From an uncultured Collinsella sp. (GTDB taxonomy: Bacteria; Actinomycetota; Coriobacteriia; Coriobacteriales; Coriobacteriaceae): a stretch of 28,527 nucleotides of DNA. Below, piece after piece: positions 1-7,958 of this stretch (the first letter of the stretch is position 1; each line of letters starts with the position of its first letter). The stretch spans positions 1 through 28,527 of the forward strand of contig CAAFQK010000006.1 of NCBI GenBank assembly GCA_900765115.1, given 5' to 3'. The position numbers and the translations under genes are program-made. A model generated the notes under the pieces. The model was not told the DNA's origin. It worked only from the letters and a program-made list of their open reading frames with translations, and did no database searches.

Positions 1-140
1 AGGCCGCCGCGGAGCTCGGCCTGTCCGCAGCCACACTCGGGCACTTGGAGCGGGGGAAACGGCGGTCGATGAAACTGGAGAGGAGGGATTACGAGCTCCT
101 GTGCGAATTGAAGGGAGCGCTCCCGCAAACTGCCTCTTGA
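1..140 (+). CDS. C-terminal fragment of a helix-turn-helix (XRE-like) protein
   Basis: The window opens inside a plus-strand reading frame (codons start at base 3) that ends at TGA 138-140. The visible 45 residues begin AAAELGLSAATLGHLERGKR, which reads like the second half of an XRE/Cro-type helix-turn-helix: helix 2, a turn, then a recognition helix ending in L-E-R-G. A basic stretch (KRRSMKLERR) and a short helical tail follow. Such proteins bind operator DNA as dimers. The upstream part is outside the window, so length, start and partner genes are unknown. The gene converges on the ATPase at 300-1469, with a repeat/terminator between them. The fold assignment is moderately sure and the function is unknown. 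Confidence 0.5.
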   Translation, partial: AAAELGLSAATLGHLERGKRRSMKLERRDYELLCELKGALPQTAS

Positions 141-159
141 CAACTTATAGGAGCGTCGG

Positions 160-279
160 TTTTATTGAGCATTTGTCGCGATGTGCTCGGCATATCCAAA
201 TAAGTCTACTCACTTGCATCTAAGACGCACCAGATAGGCAAAAAACCGCCGCAAAAGGGGCCGGTTCCCTTCGCGGCTG
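160..279. repeat. Dispersed intergenic repeat, copy A, with terminator-like hairpin
   Basis: About 120 bp that align by eye, at roughly 85% identity, with 14094-14217. The most conserved block runs from TTTTATTGAGC through GATGTGCTCGGC to CTACTCACTTGCATCT. The 3' end is a hairpin (248-252 GCCGC and 255-259 AAGGG pairing with 267-271 and 273-277). It lies between the convergent HTH and ATPase genes and probably serves as a terminator for both. The long left palindrome arm present at the other copy (14030-14064) is missing here, so this copy looks truncated. It also covers the only sizeable gene-free stretch at this end (141-299). Confidence 0.7.
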
Positions 280-299
280 TTGTTAATGCGCCGAGCTTG

Positions 300-1469
300 T
301 TATCGTAAAAGCCAATCACGCGCCGAAACCACACTACAGTCTTTCGACTCATACGTTGAGTCCACGCGGGCCACAACATAGCGCGCATCTTTTGCAATGT
401 CGATCTCATCGCATACAGTCTGTAGATGGCGGGCGTACTTATCGTGATACGTTCTGGATGATTTTATTTCGATAGCCTTGGGACTCCCTGAGTTTGTACA
501 GTCGAGCAAATCGATTTCACGCTTGCTGTCGTCCCTATAGAAATACAGCTCGGGATTCTCGCCCACGTTGAGATGGCTCTTCGCCGTTTCGGAAACGATG
601 AGGTTTTCGAAAACGGCCCCCAGATAAGGGCTCTCCAATAGTTGCTCCAGTGATCCAATTTTGAGCAAGTAGCAGAGCAGCCCCGTGTCGTAAAAATAGA
701 GCTTGGGCGTTTTAGTTAGACGCTTCTTGGCATTTGCATAATAGGGCTGCAGCGAAAACGTCAGGTAGCTCTGTTCCAGGATGGACAACCAGCTTTTAAT
801 GGTCGATACGCTCACGCCCGTATCTCGAGAAAGCGAGGATATATTGATGAGGGCACCGACGCTCTGAGCAATTATGGACAGAAACTTATGAAACTCCGCC
901 TTATTGCGCACATCAAGCAAGCCCACAACATCGCGCTCAACATAGGTATCGATATAGCTGGGGAAATAAACCGAGGACGGCATTCCGGCGGAACGCAGGC
1001 GAGGGTATCCCCCTTCGAGCGCGAACAAATCCACTTCCAGCTGCCCCTGCTGGCCCCTCTCCGCTTCTCGAAACGATAATGGCAGCAATTTTAAGATCCC
1101 GACTCGCCCGGCAAGAGACTGCCCGATGCTTTTCATCATCAAAAAGTTTTGCGAGCCTGTAAGGATGTATTGACCGGCGTCTCCCCGCTCATCCGAAACA
1201 ACCTGGATCATTGAAAACAAATCCGGCGCGTATTGCGCCTCATCGATGATGAGTCCGCCCTTTCGGTTGCGGATAAAACTCACCGGATCCTCCAAGGCCG
1301 CGCGCCTCGTTTGAGGGTCCTCAAGCGTGACGTAGGAATAGTCGGGAAAGGCATGCCGAACCAGCGTAGACTTACCGCTCTGCCTAGGCCCTGTCAACGA
1401 CACAACAGGAAACCAGCCTGCCATGCGAATGAGCAACTCATGCAAATCCCTGTTAATGAACTCAGCCAT
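300..1469 (-). CDS. AAA ATPase with DUF4143 domain
   Basis: 389-residue P-loop protein of the AAA_14/DUF4143 type. Walker A is GPRQSGKST (27-35), Walker B is GGLIIDEAQ, and sensor motifs LTGSQN and LAGR follow. The middle holds a winged-helix-like region, and the C-terminus contains REIDLL...AIEIKSS, resembling the PD-(D/E)XK-like core of DUF4143. The family is common in anaerobes and often strain-variable. No biochemical role is well established, and its members have been linked speculatively to DNA or mobile-element functions. I place the start at ATG 1469 because AAGGGG lies 7-8 bases upstream. The in-frame extension to 1544 only translates a promoter repeat array. The gene appears more AT-rich than its neighbours, which suggests transfer. 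It is monocistronic. Confidence 0.88.
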   Translation of the reverse strand: MAEFINRDLHELLIRMAGWFPVVSLTGPRQSGKSTLVRHAFPDYSYVTLEDPQTRRAALEDPVSFIRNRKGGLIIDEAQYAPDLFSMIQVVSDERGDAGQYILTGSQNFLMMKSIGQSLAGRVGILKLLPLSFREAERGQQGQLEVDLFALEGGYPRLRSAGMPSSVYFPSYIDTYVERDVVGLLDVRNKAEFHKFLSIIAQSVGALINISSLSRDTGVSVSTIKSWLSILEQSYLTFSLQPYYANAKKRLTKTPKLYFYDTGLLCYLLKIGSLEQLLESPYLGAVFENLIVSETAKSHLNVGENPELYFYRDDSKREIDLLDCTNSGSPKAIEIKSSRTYHDKYARHLQTVCDEIDIAKDARYVVARVDSTYESKDCSVVSARDWLLR

Positions 1470-1494
1470 ATCAACGCCCCTTATTACGCTGTTA

Positions 1495-1563
1495 CCATAA
1501 TCGAATAGTTTCATTCTCCATAATCTTATAGTAGCGTTTACCATAATCTTATAGTAACCCAGT
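1495..1563. promoter_or_regulatory. Three 23-bp tandem direct repeats upstream of the ATPase gene
   Basis: Three units start at 1495, 1518 and 1541, an exact 23-bp period. The conserved core is CCATAATCTTATAGTA (units 2 and 3 identical over 16 bp; unit 1 reads CCATAATCGAATAGT). On the minus strand the core contains TATAAGAT/TATAAGATT, so the array overlaps the likely promoter of the ATPase gene (start 1469). Iterated sites at about two helical turns are typical of cooperative repressor binding. Which protein binds is unknown. Confidence 0.6.
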
Positions 1564-1610
1564 TCAAAAGCATTATTTATAGAGCAGAAATCTCAGACCC
1601 TAAATAACAA

Positions 1611-1649
1611 AAGCCACCACAATGGGGACTGTCCCCATTGTGGTGGCTT
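1611..1649. terminator. Palindromic terminator-like element (CCACCACAATGGGGAC type)
   Basis: A perfect 19-bp inverted repeat: 1611-1629 (AAGCCACCACAATGGGGAC) pairs with 1631-1649, leaving a loop of about one to seven bases. It lies 48 bp beyond the stop of the MATE gene and upstream of the ATPase gene, so it probably ends MATE transcription. It belongs to the same hairpin family as 22697-22737 and 22925-22965. Confidence 0.75.
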
Positions 1650-1697
1650 GCAGGCGAGTTAACTTGTTCGACTATCGTACGCGAGCCATGTCCGAGC

Positions 1698-3074
1698 CTA
1701 GAGCGTGGCAAGGCGCTTGGACTCGTGCGCGGCGAGCGCAATGGAGATGATGCCAGTAATGGCATCGGCCACCACCAGGGCGATCCACACGCCCTCGACA
1801 CCCATCATGTTGCCGAGGAGGTACATAAGCGGCACCGAGCAGATCACATAGCGAAGCAGGCCCGTAAACGTGGCGACACCCACCTTCTCGACCGCCTGGA
1901 AATACATCGACATGGTCATGGCAAGATAGCCCAGGGCAACAGCCAGGATGACAGTACGCGTGGCGTTGGCGGCAACTTCAACGAGCGCAGGATCGCTGCC
2001 GGCAAAGAAGGCGCACACCGGGGTGGCGGCAAGCCAGAGCGCGACGGTGACCAGCGCCAGCGTCACAACCTGGTACTTAAGCGTGCAGGAGAGCGTCTCC
2101 TTAAGGCGTGCCCAAGCCTTTGCGCCGGCGTTGAAGGCAGCGATGGGCTGTAGACCGTAGGAGAAGCACTGGGCAACCATCATGGTAATGTAGAGGATGT
2201 AGCCGTTGATCACGCCAAAGGCTGCGATGTAGAGCGAGCCCATATCGCCGCCGAGCGAACCCAAAAGCGAGTTGGCAACGGTATTAAAGATAAAGGTCGC
2301 ACCCTGAACCAGGAAGAACGGGAAGCCGATCTTGAAGATCTGGCCGCAGATGGCGAGGTCGAGCTTAAGGTCGGCCAGGCTAATCTGGAGCTGGGACTTT
2401 TTGCCCCCGATGAACCAGAAGATACCGATGGCCCAGATACCGATGGAAAGCCCGTAGTACACGCCGGCGCCCATAACGCCAAACTTGAGCACAAACGTGG
2501 AAAGCGCGAGCCAACAGATGGCGACGATGGCCGAAACGGTCATGAGGTTGGCCTGGATCTGAACCTTCTCGTCCACACGCATCACAGCGGTGATCATCTG
2601 GCCAATGACCGTGAGCGGCAGTAGCACGGCGAAGGTGCGCACGCCGGCAACGGTATCGGCCATGATGTCGGGCGTGGCGCCAAAGAATGCGCAGATGGGC
2701 TCGGTAAACACTGCCATCACCACAGCAAGCAGCACACTCACGATCGTGGTAAGCCAAAAGCCCTGGCTAAAAGCCTTGCTTGCGCCCTTGATGTCGCCGG
2801 CACCCAAAAGGTTGCCCACCACGGCGGGCACGCCGGTGCCAAACAGGTTGCCAAAGGCCAGGTTGATGTACTCGACCGACATAATGATCGAGACACAGGC
2901 CAGGCCGTGGGCACCTAGGCCCCAACCCATCACGAGGCCCTCAAGGACCACCATGATGATCTGGGCGAGCATGCCCTGGCCGGTGACGATGGTGTACTTA
3001 CGCACCAGACCGGGAATCGGTTGGGAGGCGAGCTCGCGCTCCTCCTCCACGGCAGCGGTTACTTCTTCTGCCAT
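1698..3074 (-). CDS. MATE family efflux transporter
   Basis: 458-residue integral membrane protein of the multidrug and toxic compound extrusion family, which exports cationic drugs or metabolites in exchange for Na+ or H+. The sequence shows the repeated MATE halves: hydrophobic helices across almost the whole length, the N-terminal conserved region with FGNLFGTGVPAVVGNLLGAGD, and the equivalent second half with FNAGAKAWARLKETL. The length is usual for the family. ATG 3074 is chosen over the earlier in-frame start (3152) because AAAGGGGAG sits about 5 bases upstream. It follows the amidohydrolase gene by 87 bp on the same strand, so they are probably co-transcribed. Its substrate may relate to that enzyme's product, but this is inference. 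It ends at a strong hairpin (1611-1649). Confidence 0.92.
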   Translation of the reverse strand: MAEEVTAAVEEERELASQPIPGLVRKYTIVTGQGMLAQIIMVVLEGLVMGWGLGAHGLACVSIIMSVEYINLAFGNLFGTGVPAVVGNLLGAGDIKGASKAFSQGFWLTTIVSVLLAVVMAVFTEPICAFFGATPDIMADTVAGVRTFAVLLPLTVIGQMITAVMRVDEKVQIQANLMTVSAIVAICWLALSTFVLKFGVMGAGVYYGLSIGIWAIGIFWFIGGKKSQLQISLADLKLDLAICGQIFKIGFPFFLVQGATFIFNTVANSLLGSLGGDMGSLYIAAFGVINGYILYITMMVAQCFSYGLQPIAAFNAGAKAWARLKETLSCTLKYQVVTLALVTVALWLAATPVCAFFAGSDPALVEVAANATRTVILAVALGYLAMTMSMYFQAVEKVGVATFTGLLRYVICSVPLMYLLGNMMGVEGVWIALVVADAITGIISIALAAHESKRLATL

Positions 3075-3161
3075 TGTTCTCCCCTTTCCTTGAGAGAGTA
3101 GTGCTGAATGGATGTCAGGCGGCTGACAACTGGCACCAAGCCGCCCAATCAAACGATGGTG

Positions 3162-4790
3162 CTATGCCTCAAAGACCACCTTGCCGGCGATCATCGTGAG
3201 GGCTGCGGTAGCCTCGAGCACCTCGGCCGGCTCGCAATCAAAGAGATTGCGGTCGAGCACGCAGATATCTGCCTGTTTGCCGCACGCGAGCGTGCCGATG
3301 CGGTCCTCGGCATGCATGGCGTAGGCGCTGCCATAGGTGTAGGCGCGCAGAGCCTCGGCCATGGTAATGCGCTCCTGGGGGAACCAGCCCTCAGGGTTGG
3401 AGCCGTCCTCGAGCATGCGGAAGACCGCGCCGTACACCTCCTCCATGGGCTCCAAGCCCACAACGGGGAAGTCACTGCCCAGGTGCACCACGGCTCCGCT
3501 GGCAAGCAGGCTATGCAGGGGCCACGAAAGCGCGGCACGCTCGGGACCCACGGCATCGTCCTTGGCGAGATCGGGCATATCGAGCAGCATGTGCCACGGC
3601 TGCATGCCGGGGCAGACGCCGAGCTCGGCATAACGCGGCATATCCTCGGGTTGAACCGTCTCGTTGTGCTCCATGGAGTGGCGACAATCCCGCTTGCCAT
3701 GCAAGCGCTCACCCTCCTCAAAGCAATCGAGCACAAAACGCACCGAGCGATCGCCGATTGCATGGATGCGCGTGTCAACGCCCCATTCCTGCGCCCTCAG
3801 GATGGCAGCACGGATGCGCTCCGGCTCCTCCGCGGGCTCACCACAGGTATCGGGCGCGTTGCTATAGGGCTCAAGCATCCAGGCGGTATGGTCGGAGCAC
3901 ACGCCATCAAGGAACTGCTTAAAGCCGTGCCACTCCACCTGCGTACCCGGGAAGGCATATTTCTCCTTGATCTGCTCGAGCGTCAAGGACTCGTTTTCGA
4001 ACAGGTCGGTGTACAGGAACACGCGCAGCGGCAAGTCGCCCTTGGCATTAAGACCTGCCAACACCGCATACGGGTTTTCCATGCTCACAAACGTAGGATT
4101 GACCATGCCGACCGTAGTGATTCCCAGGGCATTGGCGCGCCGGGCGGTTTTTGCAAACGACGCGTCAACAACCTCGGGCGCTGGGTCGTAGACCTCGTCC
4201 ATAAAGAAGGCGCCGGCGTTGTTGGAAAACACGCCCGTCAGATTGCCGTCGGCATCCTTAAGGATCTTGCCGCCTGCGGGATCGGGCGTCTGCGAAGTTA
4301 CTCCCACCTTGTTGATGGCGCAGGTATTGGCACTAAAGGTATGCAAGTCAACCTGCTGCAGAAATACCGGGCGGTCGGAGATGTACTCATCGATCATCGC
4401 GGCCGTGGGCATCTCGGGGACATCCCACTGGAACTGGATAATCTGGCAGCCCAGAATCCACTCGTTATCGGGATGGTCGGCCGCAAACGCCACGACACGT
4501 TCCATCGCCATCTCAAAACTGGTGCAGTCGATGAGGTTGACGGCAAAATCGGGGTCGGTCATAAACGCGCCCTGGGCAAAATGCGTGTGCGAGTCGATCA
4601 GGCCGGGCATGACGAGCTGGTCGCCAAAGTCGCGCACCTCGGTATCGGGACCGATAAACGGTGCCAGGTGAGCATCGTCACCGCAGGCAACGATTTTATC
4701 GCCCCGCACGGCAACGCCGCCCTTAAACGGCTCGAGCCCATCGCCGGTAAAGACGGCGTCGCTCTTGATAACTACATCAGCCTTGTCCAT
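3162..4790 (-). CDS. YtcJ-like metal-dependent amidohydrolase
   Basis: 542-residue amidohydrolase-superfamily enzyme (Amidohydro_3/YtcJ type), expected to be cytosolic and to hydrolyse C-N bonds in amides or related compounds. Metal-ligand motifs are visible: H-T-H at 68-70 in LIDSHTHF, RIHAIGDRSV, HSMEHNE, and the late aspartate in HLGSDFPV. N- and C-terminal segments form the usual beta-sandwich ends. ATG 4790 is preceded by GAGGAGG at 6-base spacing, which rules out the upstream ATG at 4820. The gene heads a probable two-gene unit with the MATE exporter and lies just downstream of a membrane LuxR gene on the same strand, which may regulate it. The natural substrate cannot be read from sequence. 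Confidence 0.9.
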   Translation of the reverse strand: MDKADVVIKSDAVFTGDGLEPFKGGVAVRGDKIVACGDDAHLAPFIGPDTEVRDFGDQLVMPGLIDSHTHFAQGAFMTDPDFAVNLIDCTSFEMAMERVVAFAADHPDNEWILGCQIIQFQWDVPEMPTAAMIDEYISDRPVFLQQVDLHTFSANTCAINKVGVTSQTPDPAGGKILKDADGNLTGVFSNNAGAFFMDEVYDPAPEVVDASFAKTARRANALGITTVGMVNPTFVSMENPYAVLAGLNAKGDLPLRVFLYTDLFENESLTLEQIKEKYAFPGTQVEWHGFKQFLDGVCSDHTAWMLEPYSNAPDTCGEPAEEPERIRAAILRAQEWGVDTRIHAIGDRSVRFVLDCFEEGERLHGKRDCRHSMEHNETVQPEDMPRYAELGVCPGMQPWHMLLDMPDLAKDDAVGPERAALSWPLHSLLASGAVVHLGSDFPVVGLEPMEEVYGAVFRMLEDGSNPEGWFPQERITMAEALRAYTYGSAYAMHAEDRIGTLACGKQADICVLDRNLFDCEPAEVLEATAALTMIAGKVVFEA

Positions 4791-5105
4791 GTGAGCCTCC
4801 TCGGGCATCTTTGGTTGCAACGCGGACGCACCGCCCGCGTGAGCACTCGGTTGGGAGCGTAGCGCTCCCGCATCGGCGCGTGCCTACAAGCCGTGCTCGG
4901 ACGTCTGTCCCACGTCCGCAGCTTCGCGCTACACCCATTGATACACAGGGGCAAATCCGTGCCAAGGCCAGGGACCGCAAACGGTCAGTTTAAGCAGGTT
5001 TACACGCTTTACCTGCAGGTTTATTGTCTGAGATTATTACCGCTTCATTACGCCCAACGGTGTGGCCGCCCACACAGCAAGACCCGCATGCGAGGAAGAA
5101 TGAGG
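4791..5105. promoter_or_regulatory. Upstream region of the amidohydrolase gene with 21-bp spaced direct repeat
   Basis: Gene-free 315 bp between the LuxR stop and the amidohydrolase start. It contains two identical 9-mers, GCAGGTTTA, at 4994-5002 and 5015-5023. They are 21 bp apart (two helical turns), and the second sits inside TTACCTGCAGGTTTA. This is the arrangement expected for a dimeric activator. Nearer the start are a GGGAGCG/CGCTCCC hairpin (4853-4869) and a GGACGT/ACGTCC inverted repeat. No convincing sigma70 promoter was identified. Confidence 0.4.
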
Positions 5106-6098
5106 CTAGGAACGCCAAAAGGTATCTATAAGGTCATCTCGGTTGGAGACGCCGCTTTTAACGTAGATGCGATGCAAGTGTGCCTTGACCGTGCCAGGGC
5201 TGATGACCAACTCGCTGGCGATGTTTTGGGCGTCGTTGCCCTTCAGCACCAGCGTGAGCACCTCCTGCTCGCGCCGTGACAGCTTATGGGCGTCGGCATA
5301 AATCACCACACGCGATGCGAGATCGTCCTCAGAGCTTGCGCTCTCGGCTGCCACGTCCTCATCGGCACGCGGATGACGGGCATACACACGCAGGATATGG
5401 CTAAACTGGCAAAAAAGCTGAGCCGCGCATACCACGAGCAGCACGTTTTCGGAGATATTGCGCTCGGACAGATACCACAAAAAGAGGCCGATGACGGGGT
5501 TTTGGGAGTCGGGGCGGCAGAACAAGATCATGTAGGTGTCCTCGGCGATCACGCAAAACACAAGAACGAAGGCCACCTTCCAAAAGAGCTTTGAGCGGTC
5601 GAGGTCGAGTTTCTCAACACGCGTTGCTCTGTACCGGTAATGCCAGGCGGCATAGGCAAGACATCCTACATTGCCCAGGTCACGCGTGAGCCAAAAGAGA
5701 TACTGCTGCACCTCTCCGGCAGCGCCGCTGCGAGGCACCAGCAGCAATTGCAAGATTGAAAACGGCACGATAGCGAGTCCGAGCATGCGCGACGTCGGTC
5801 TTTTGCGCAAGCGCGCAAACATCCATAGCACCACGCAGGCATAGATGGCAATACCAAGCACGCAGCGCAGCAAGGGGTGCTGCAGCGGCTCGCTAAAGGT
5901 AACGGCGTAGTCGTATTTGAGCCGATTGTACTCGTCAAAAAAGATGACCGACATATCGAGCATATAGAGCAAAAAACCCGCCGCGGCCACGAGGCTGTCG
6001 CGACGGCGCGTCATGAGCCAAACCACCAATGCCACGGCACTGGTCACCAGAGCCACACCCATGATAATCATGGTGTAGATATAGAACGCGAAACTCAT
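5106..6098 (-). CDS. Membrane-bound LuxR-family transcriptional regulator
   Basis: 330-residue one-component regulator with about seven hydrophobic helices in the first 240 residues, then a cytosolic GerE/LuxR helix-turn-helix (about 268-330: KLSRREQEVLTLVLKGNDAQ ... SPGTVKAHLHRIYVKSG). The layout suggests a membrane sensor that directly contacts DNA. It is paralogous to the AguR-like protein at 13014-13979: both carry YLSERN(I/F)SENV before the last helix and end in FW(R/K). The start ATG has GGGGAGG about 6 bases upstream. It is transcribed away from the small ORF at 6227, from a shared 128-bp intergenic region. The nearest downstream genes on the same strand are the amidohydrolase and MATE genes, which I infer to be its targets. 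Confidence 0.9.
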   Translation of the reverse strand: MSFAFYIYTMIIMGVALVTSAVALVVWLMTRRRDSLVAAAGFLLYMLDMSVIFFDEYNRLKYDYAVTFSEPLQHPLLRCVLGIAIYACVVLWMFARLRKRPTSRMLGLAIVPFSILQLLLVPRSGAAGEVQQYLFWLTRDLGNVGCLAYAAWHYRYRATRVEKLDLDRSKLFWKVAFVLVFCVIAEDTYMILFCRPDSQNPVIGLFLWYLSERNISENVLLVVCAAQLFCQFSHILRVYARHPRADEDVAAESASSEDDLASRVVIYADAHKLSRREQEVLTLVLKGNDAQNIASELVISPGTVKAHLHRIYVKSGVSNRDDLIDTFWRS

Positions 6099-6168
6099 GC
6101 CCGCCTCCCCTGTCTAGATGCTGTGAGGATGCTGACAGATTCTTTGCCGCAAGATTAGACTCACCGAT

Positions 6169-6188
6169 TAAACGTACTGTATCGTTTA
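6169..6188. promoter_or_regulatory. Inverted repeat in divergent promoter region
   Basis: TAAACG(8)CGTTTA at 6169-6188 is an inverted repeat with 6-bp arms in the 128-bp divergent gap between the LuxR gene (start 6098) and the small ORF (start 6227). A short direct repeat CTCACCGAT overlaps the same gap (about 6160 and 6205). It may be an operator, possibly for autoregulation by the LuxR protein. Confidence 0.3.
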
Positions 6189-6226
6189 GATAAACAAGCT
6201 GTGTCTCACCGATGAAAGGAGATGCC

Positions 6227-6418
6227 ATGACACCGATCGCTCCGCTCAAGATGCTCGTCGCGCCCGCCGCCAAGGCCATCACCCGACTCGGTTCTTCCAT
6301 GACCTACGACAATGTCCCCTGCGCCGTTGAGGCGCGTTCAGACAGCTGCCCCTACCTGGGCCACGTCCCCTACTTTGCACCCAAGCTCGCATCTGATCCC
6401 GAGCAGCGTGAGCAGTAA
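6227..6418 (+). CDS. Small hypothetical protein (63 aa)
   Basis: A 63-residue ORF beginning MTPIAPLKMLVAPAAKAITR. I recognise no family. Evidence that it is translated is the near-ideal ribosome site AAAGGAG with 5-base spacing before ATG 6227, its independent divergent position relative to the LuxR gene, and a clean stop 35 bp before the convergent antiporter gene. The N-terminal 20 residues are hydrophobic or amphipathic with two lysines and an arginine. The C-terminal half is polar with two cysteines (CAVEARSDSC). No signal peptidase site or transmembrane helix is convincing. Pairing with a membrane LuxR gene suggests a regulated product or peptide, but that is speculation. Confidence 0.55.
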   Translation: MTPIAPLKMLVAPAAKAITRLGSSMTYDNVPCAVEARSDSCPYLGHVPYFAPKLASDPEQREQ

Positions 6419-6453
6419 TCCAAGATGCATCTAGCACCGCACAACTCGCGGCG

Positions 6454-7863
6454 CTACTGTTTTGGTGCAAAGCGACCTGTCCCCCTTGCGCCAACGCCGG
6501 GATTGTCGATGCTGCGGCCGCGGCGCGATATGAGGCGCGAAACCTCGCCCAGCAACACGCCGATCACCACACCCATGAGGATCGGCAACTTTGACATCTC
6601 GGCGGGCGAGCTGTTAAGCGGCACGATTGTCGCAACAATCGAAAGCACGAGTTCTACCACCGGCACCGCAAGCGCTACCGCAAGCACCTTGCCCTCGAAG
6701 GGCGCGCGAAACACACGCGGGCGGTCGTCGTATTTACGCAGGCGCCAAAACGCCGGGAACATCGGGATATAGCTCATGAGCAGAAAGACGACGTTCATCG
6801 AGAAGAAGACCCAAAAGACGTCGGAACCTTCACCCAGCGGAATCTGAAGTAGCAGCACCAAGCTGGCAAAACAACCGTTAATGAGTGCCGAGCCGTTGGG
6901 CATGCCGGTCTTCTTGGACACCAGCGCAAAGGGACGCGGCATGTTGCCATGGCGCGCGGCATAGCTCGCCACGTTGTTGACGCCAAAGCTCCAACAGATC
7001 ATGTTGGCAAACAGCGTTACCAGAAAGGCCACGCCCACGACCATCGTCAGCGGGTGAGCGCGCCCCACCATGGCGGCAACCGCGTCCACAATGCCCGAAT
7101 CGAGTGAAAGCTGCTCGGTGGGAACCGCGGCTCCAATACCGATGCCACAGATAATGTAGATCGCCGCGATGGCAACGCCACCGGCGATAACCGCCTTGGG
7201 GATATCGCGCGATGGGTTCTTCATCGTGCTGGCAAAGGTCGCGACCACCTCAAAGCCCATAAAGTTGAATAGGATGATTGAAAGATACGTCAGTGAGTTA
7301 GTGTCTCCCAGATCGGGGACAAATGTCTTAAACGACATATCGTTGGCAAAGCCGTTGTTGCAGGCAAACCAGATGCCGATGATTCCCACCACGGCGGTAA
7401 TGAGCACCTTGATGACGGCGCCGCCATCCATGACCCAATCGGCCTCGGCCACCGGCTGCATTGCCATGACCGTGACGCCCCACACAAAGGCAAGCTCGAT
7501 GGCAATTCGGACCCCAAGCGAAAATTCGATGCCCCATACCGCATTGATGACACTGGGGAACATGCAGGCGATACTTGCCACCCACAGTGGAAAGTTGACC
7601 CAATAGCACCAGGAGCAGCGGGCGCCCCAACGGTCGCCCAAGCCCAGGCGAACCCAATCGTACAGGCCGCCCTCGGAATCGAACGCCGTACCGAGCTCGG
7701 CCACCACCAGGCCATAGGGAAGCAAAAACGTAATGATGAGGAAGATCCACCAGAAGAACTGCACGTTACCCATGGCAGATGCCGAAGCGGCCGCCTCGAT
7801 GGTAAAGACAACGCAGATAACCGAGAGGATGACCTCGAACAGGGAGAACTTTTTACCTGCCAC
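6454..7863 (-). CDS. Second AguD-like amino acid/polyamine antiporter (APC family)
   Basis: 469-residue APC-superfamily permease with about twelve membrane helices. It is closely paralogous to the antiporter at 10036-11475: both share FFWWIFLI(I/L)TFLLPYG(L/M)VVAELGT, YDWVR.GLGD.WGAR and FNFMGFEV. The family exchanges amino acids, agmatine or decarboxylation products. Here it probably exchanges agmatine and putrescine or a related diamine across the membrane. GTG 7863 is the start: AGGGGGAG lies about 6 bases upstream. It occupies the place held by carbamate kinase in aguBDAC operons and is separated from aguA by about 600 bp of structured non-coding sequence, so it probably has its own control. 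Its last codons overlap a CCTGTCCC-type hairpin (6462-6494). Confidence 0.88.
   Translation of the reverse strand: MAGKKFSLFEVILSVICVVFTIEAAASASAMGNVQFFWWIFLIITFLLPYGLVVAELGTAFDSEGGLYDWVRLGLGDRWGARCSWCYWVNFPLWVASIACMFPSVINAVWGIEFSLGVRIAIELAFVWGVTVMAMQPVAEADWVMDGGAVIKVLITAVVGIIGIWFACNNGFANDMSFKTFVPDLGDTNSLTYLSIILFNFMGFEVVATFASTMKNPSRDIPKAVIAGGVAIAAIYIICGIGIGAAVPTEQLSLDSGIVDAVAAMVGRAHPLTMVVGVAFLVTLFANMICWSFGVNNVASYAARHGNMPRPFALVSKKTGMPNGSALINGCFASLVLLLQIPLGEGSDVFWVFFSMNVVFLLMSYIPMFPAFWRLRKYDDRPRVFRAPFEGKVLAVALAVPVVELVLSIVATIVPLNSSPAEMSKLPILMGVVIGVLLGEVSRLISRRGRSIDNPGVGARGTGRFAPKQ
6462..6494. repeat. CCTGTCCC-type hairpin overlapping the antiporter 3' end
   Basis: TTGGTGCAA (6462-6470) pairs with TTGCGCCAA (6486-6494), with one G.U wobble in plus-strand RNA. 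The loop contains GACCTGTCCCC. It lies at the convergent junction of the small ORF (ends 6418) and the antiporter (ends 6454), inside the last codons of the latter. The loop resembles those of the other hairpin-family members in this window. A terminator role is plausible, but there is no clear T run. Confidence 0.4.
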
Positions 7864-7887
7864 GACACGCTCCCCCTACAGCAAAAA

Positions 7888-7958
7888 GGATGGCATCTGT
7901 ACCGAAGGCGCAGCCCAAGGTAGGGTTGCAGGCCGCGTCACCGGTGCAGGTGCCATCC
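7888..7958 (-). ncRNA. Structured leader hairpin with T run upstream of the second antiporter
   Basis: In minus-strand RNA, GGATGGCA (7958-7951) pairs with TGCCATCC (7895-7888), immediately followed by TTTTT. Within the 55-nt interior, ACCG pairs with CGGT and GCGGC with GCTGC (one wobble), giving a nested rod. A stem followed by U's about 20 nt before the antiporter ribosome site looks like an attenuator or a sequestering leader. I do not recognise a known riboswitch class. Confidence 0.4.

Noticed and set aside
1470..1544. 25-residue N-terminal extension of the DUF4143 ATPase
   Set aside because: It translates the 23-bp promoter repeats, and the ribosome site supports ATG 1469.
1495..1563. 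CRISPR-like array
   Set aside because: Units are 23 bp including the spacer-like part, only three are present, and there are no cas genes. Promoter iterons explain it better.
3108..4862. 584-codon open frame on the plus strand
   Set aside because: It is antisense to the amidohydrolase, whose family motifs and ribosome site are clear. The plus frame has no recognisable domains and reflects GC-rich codon bias.
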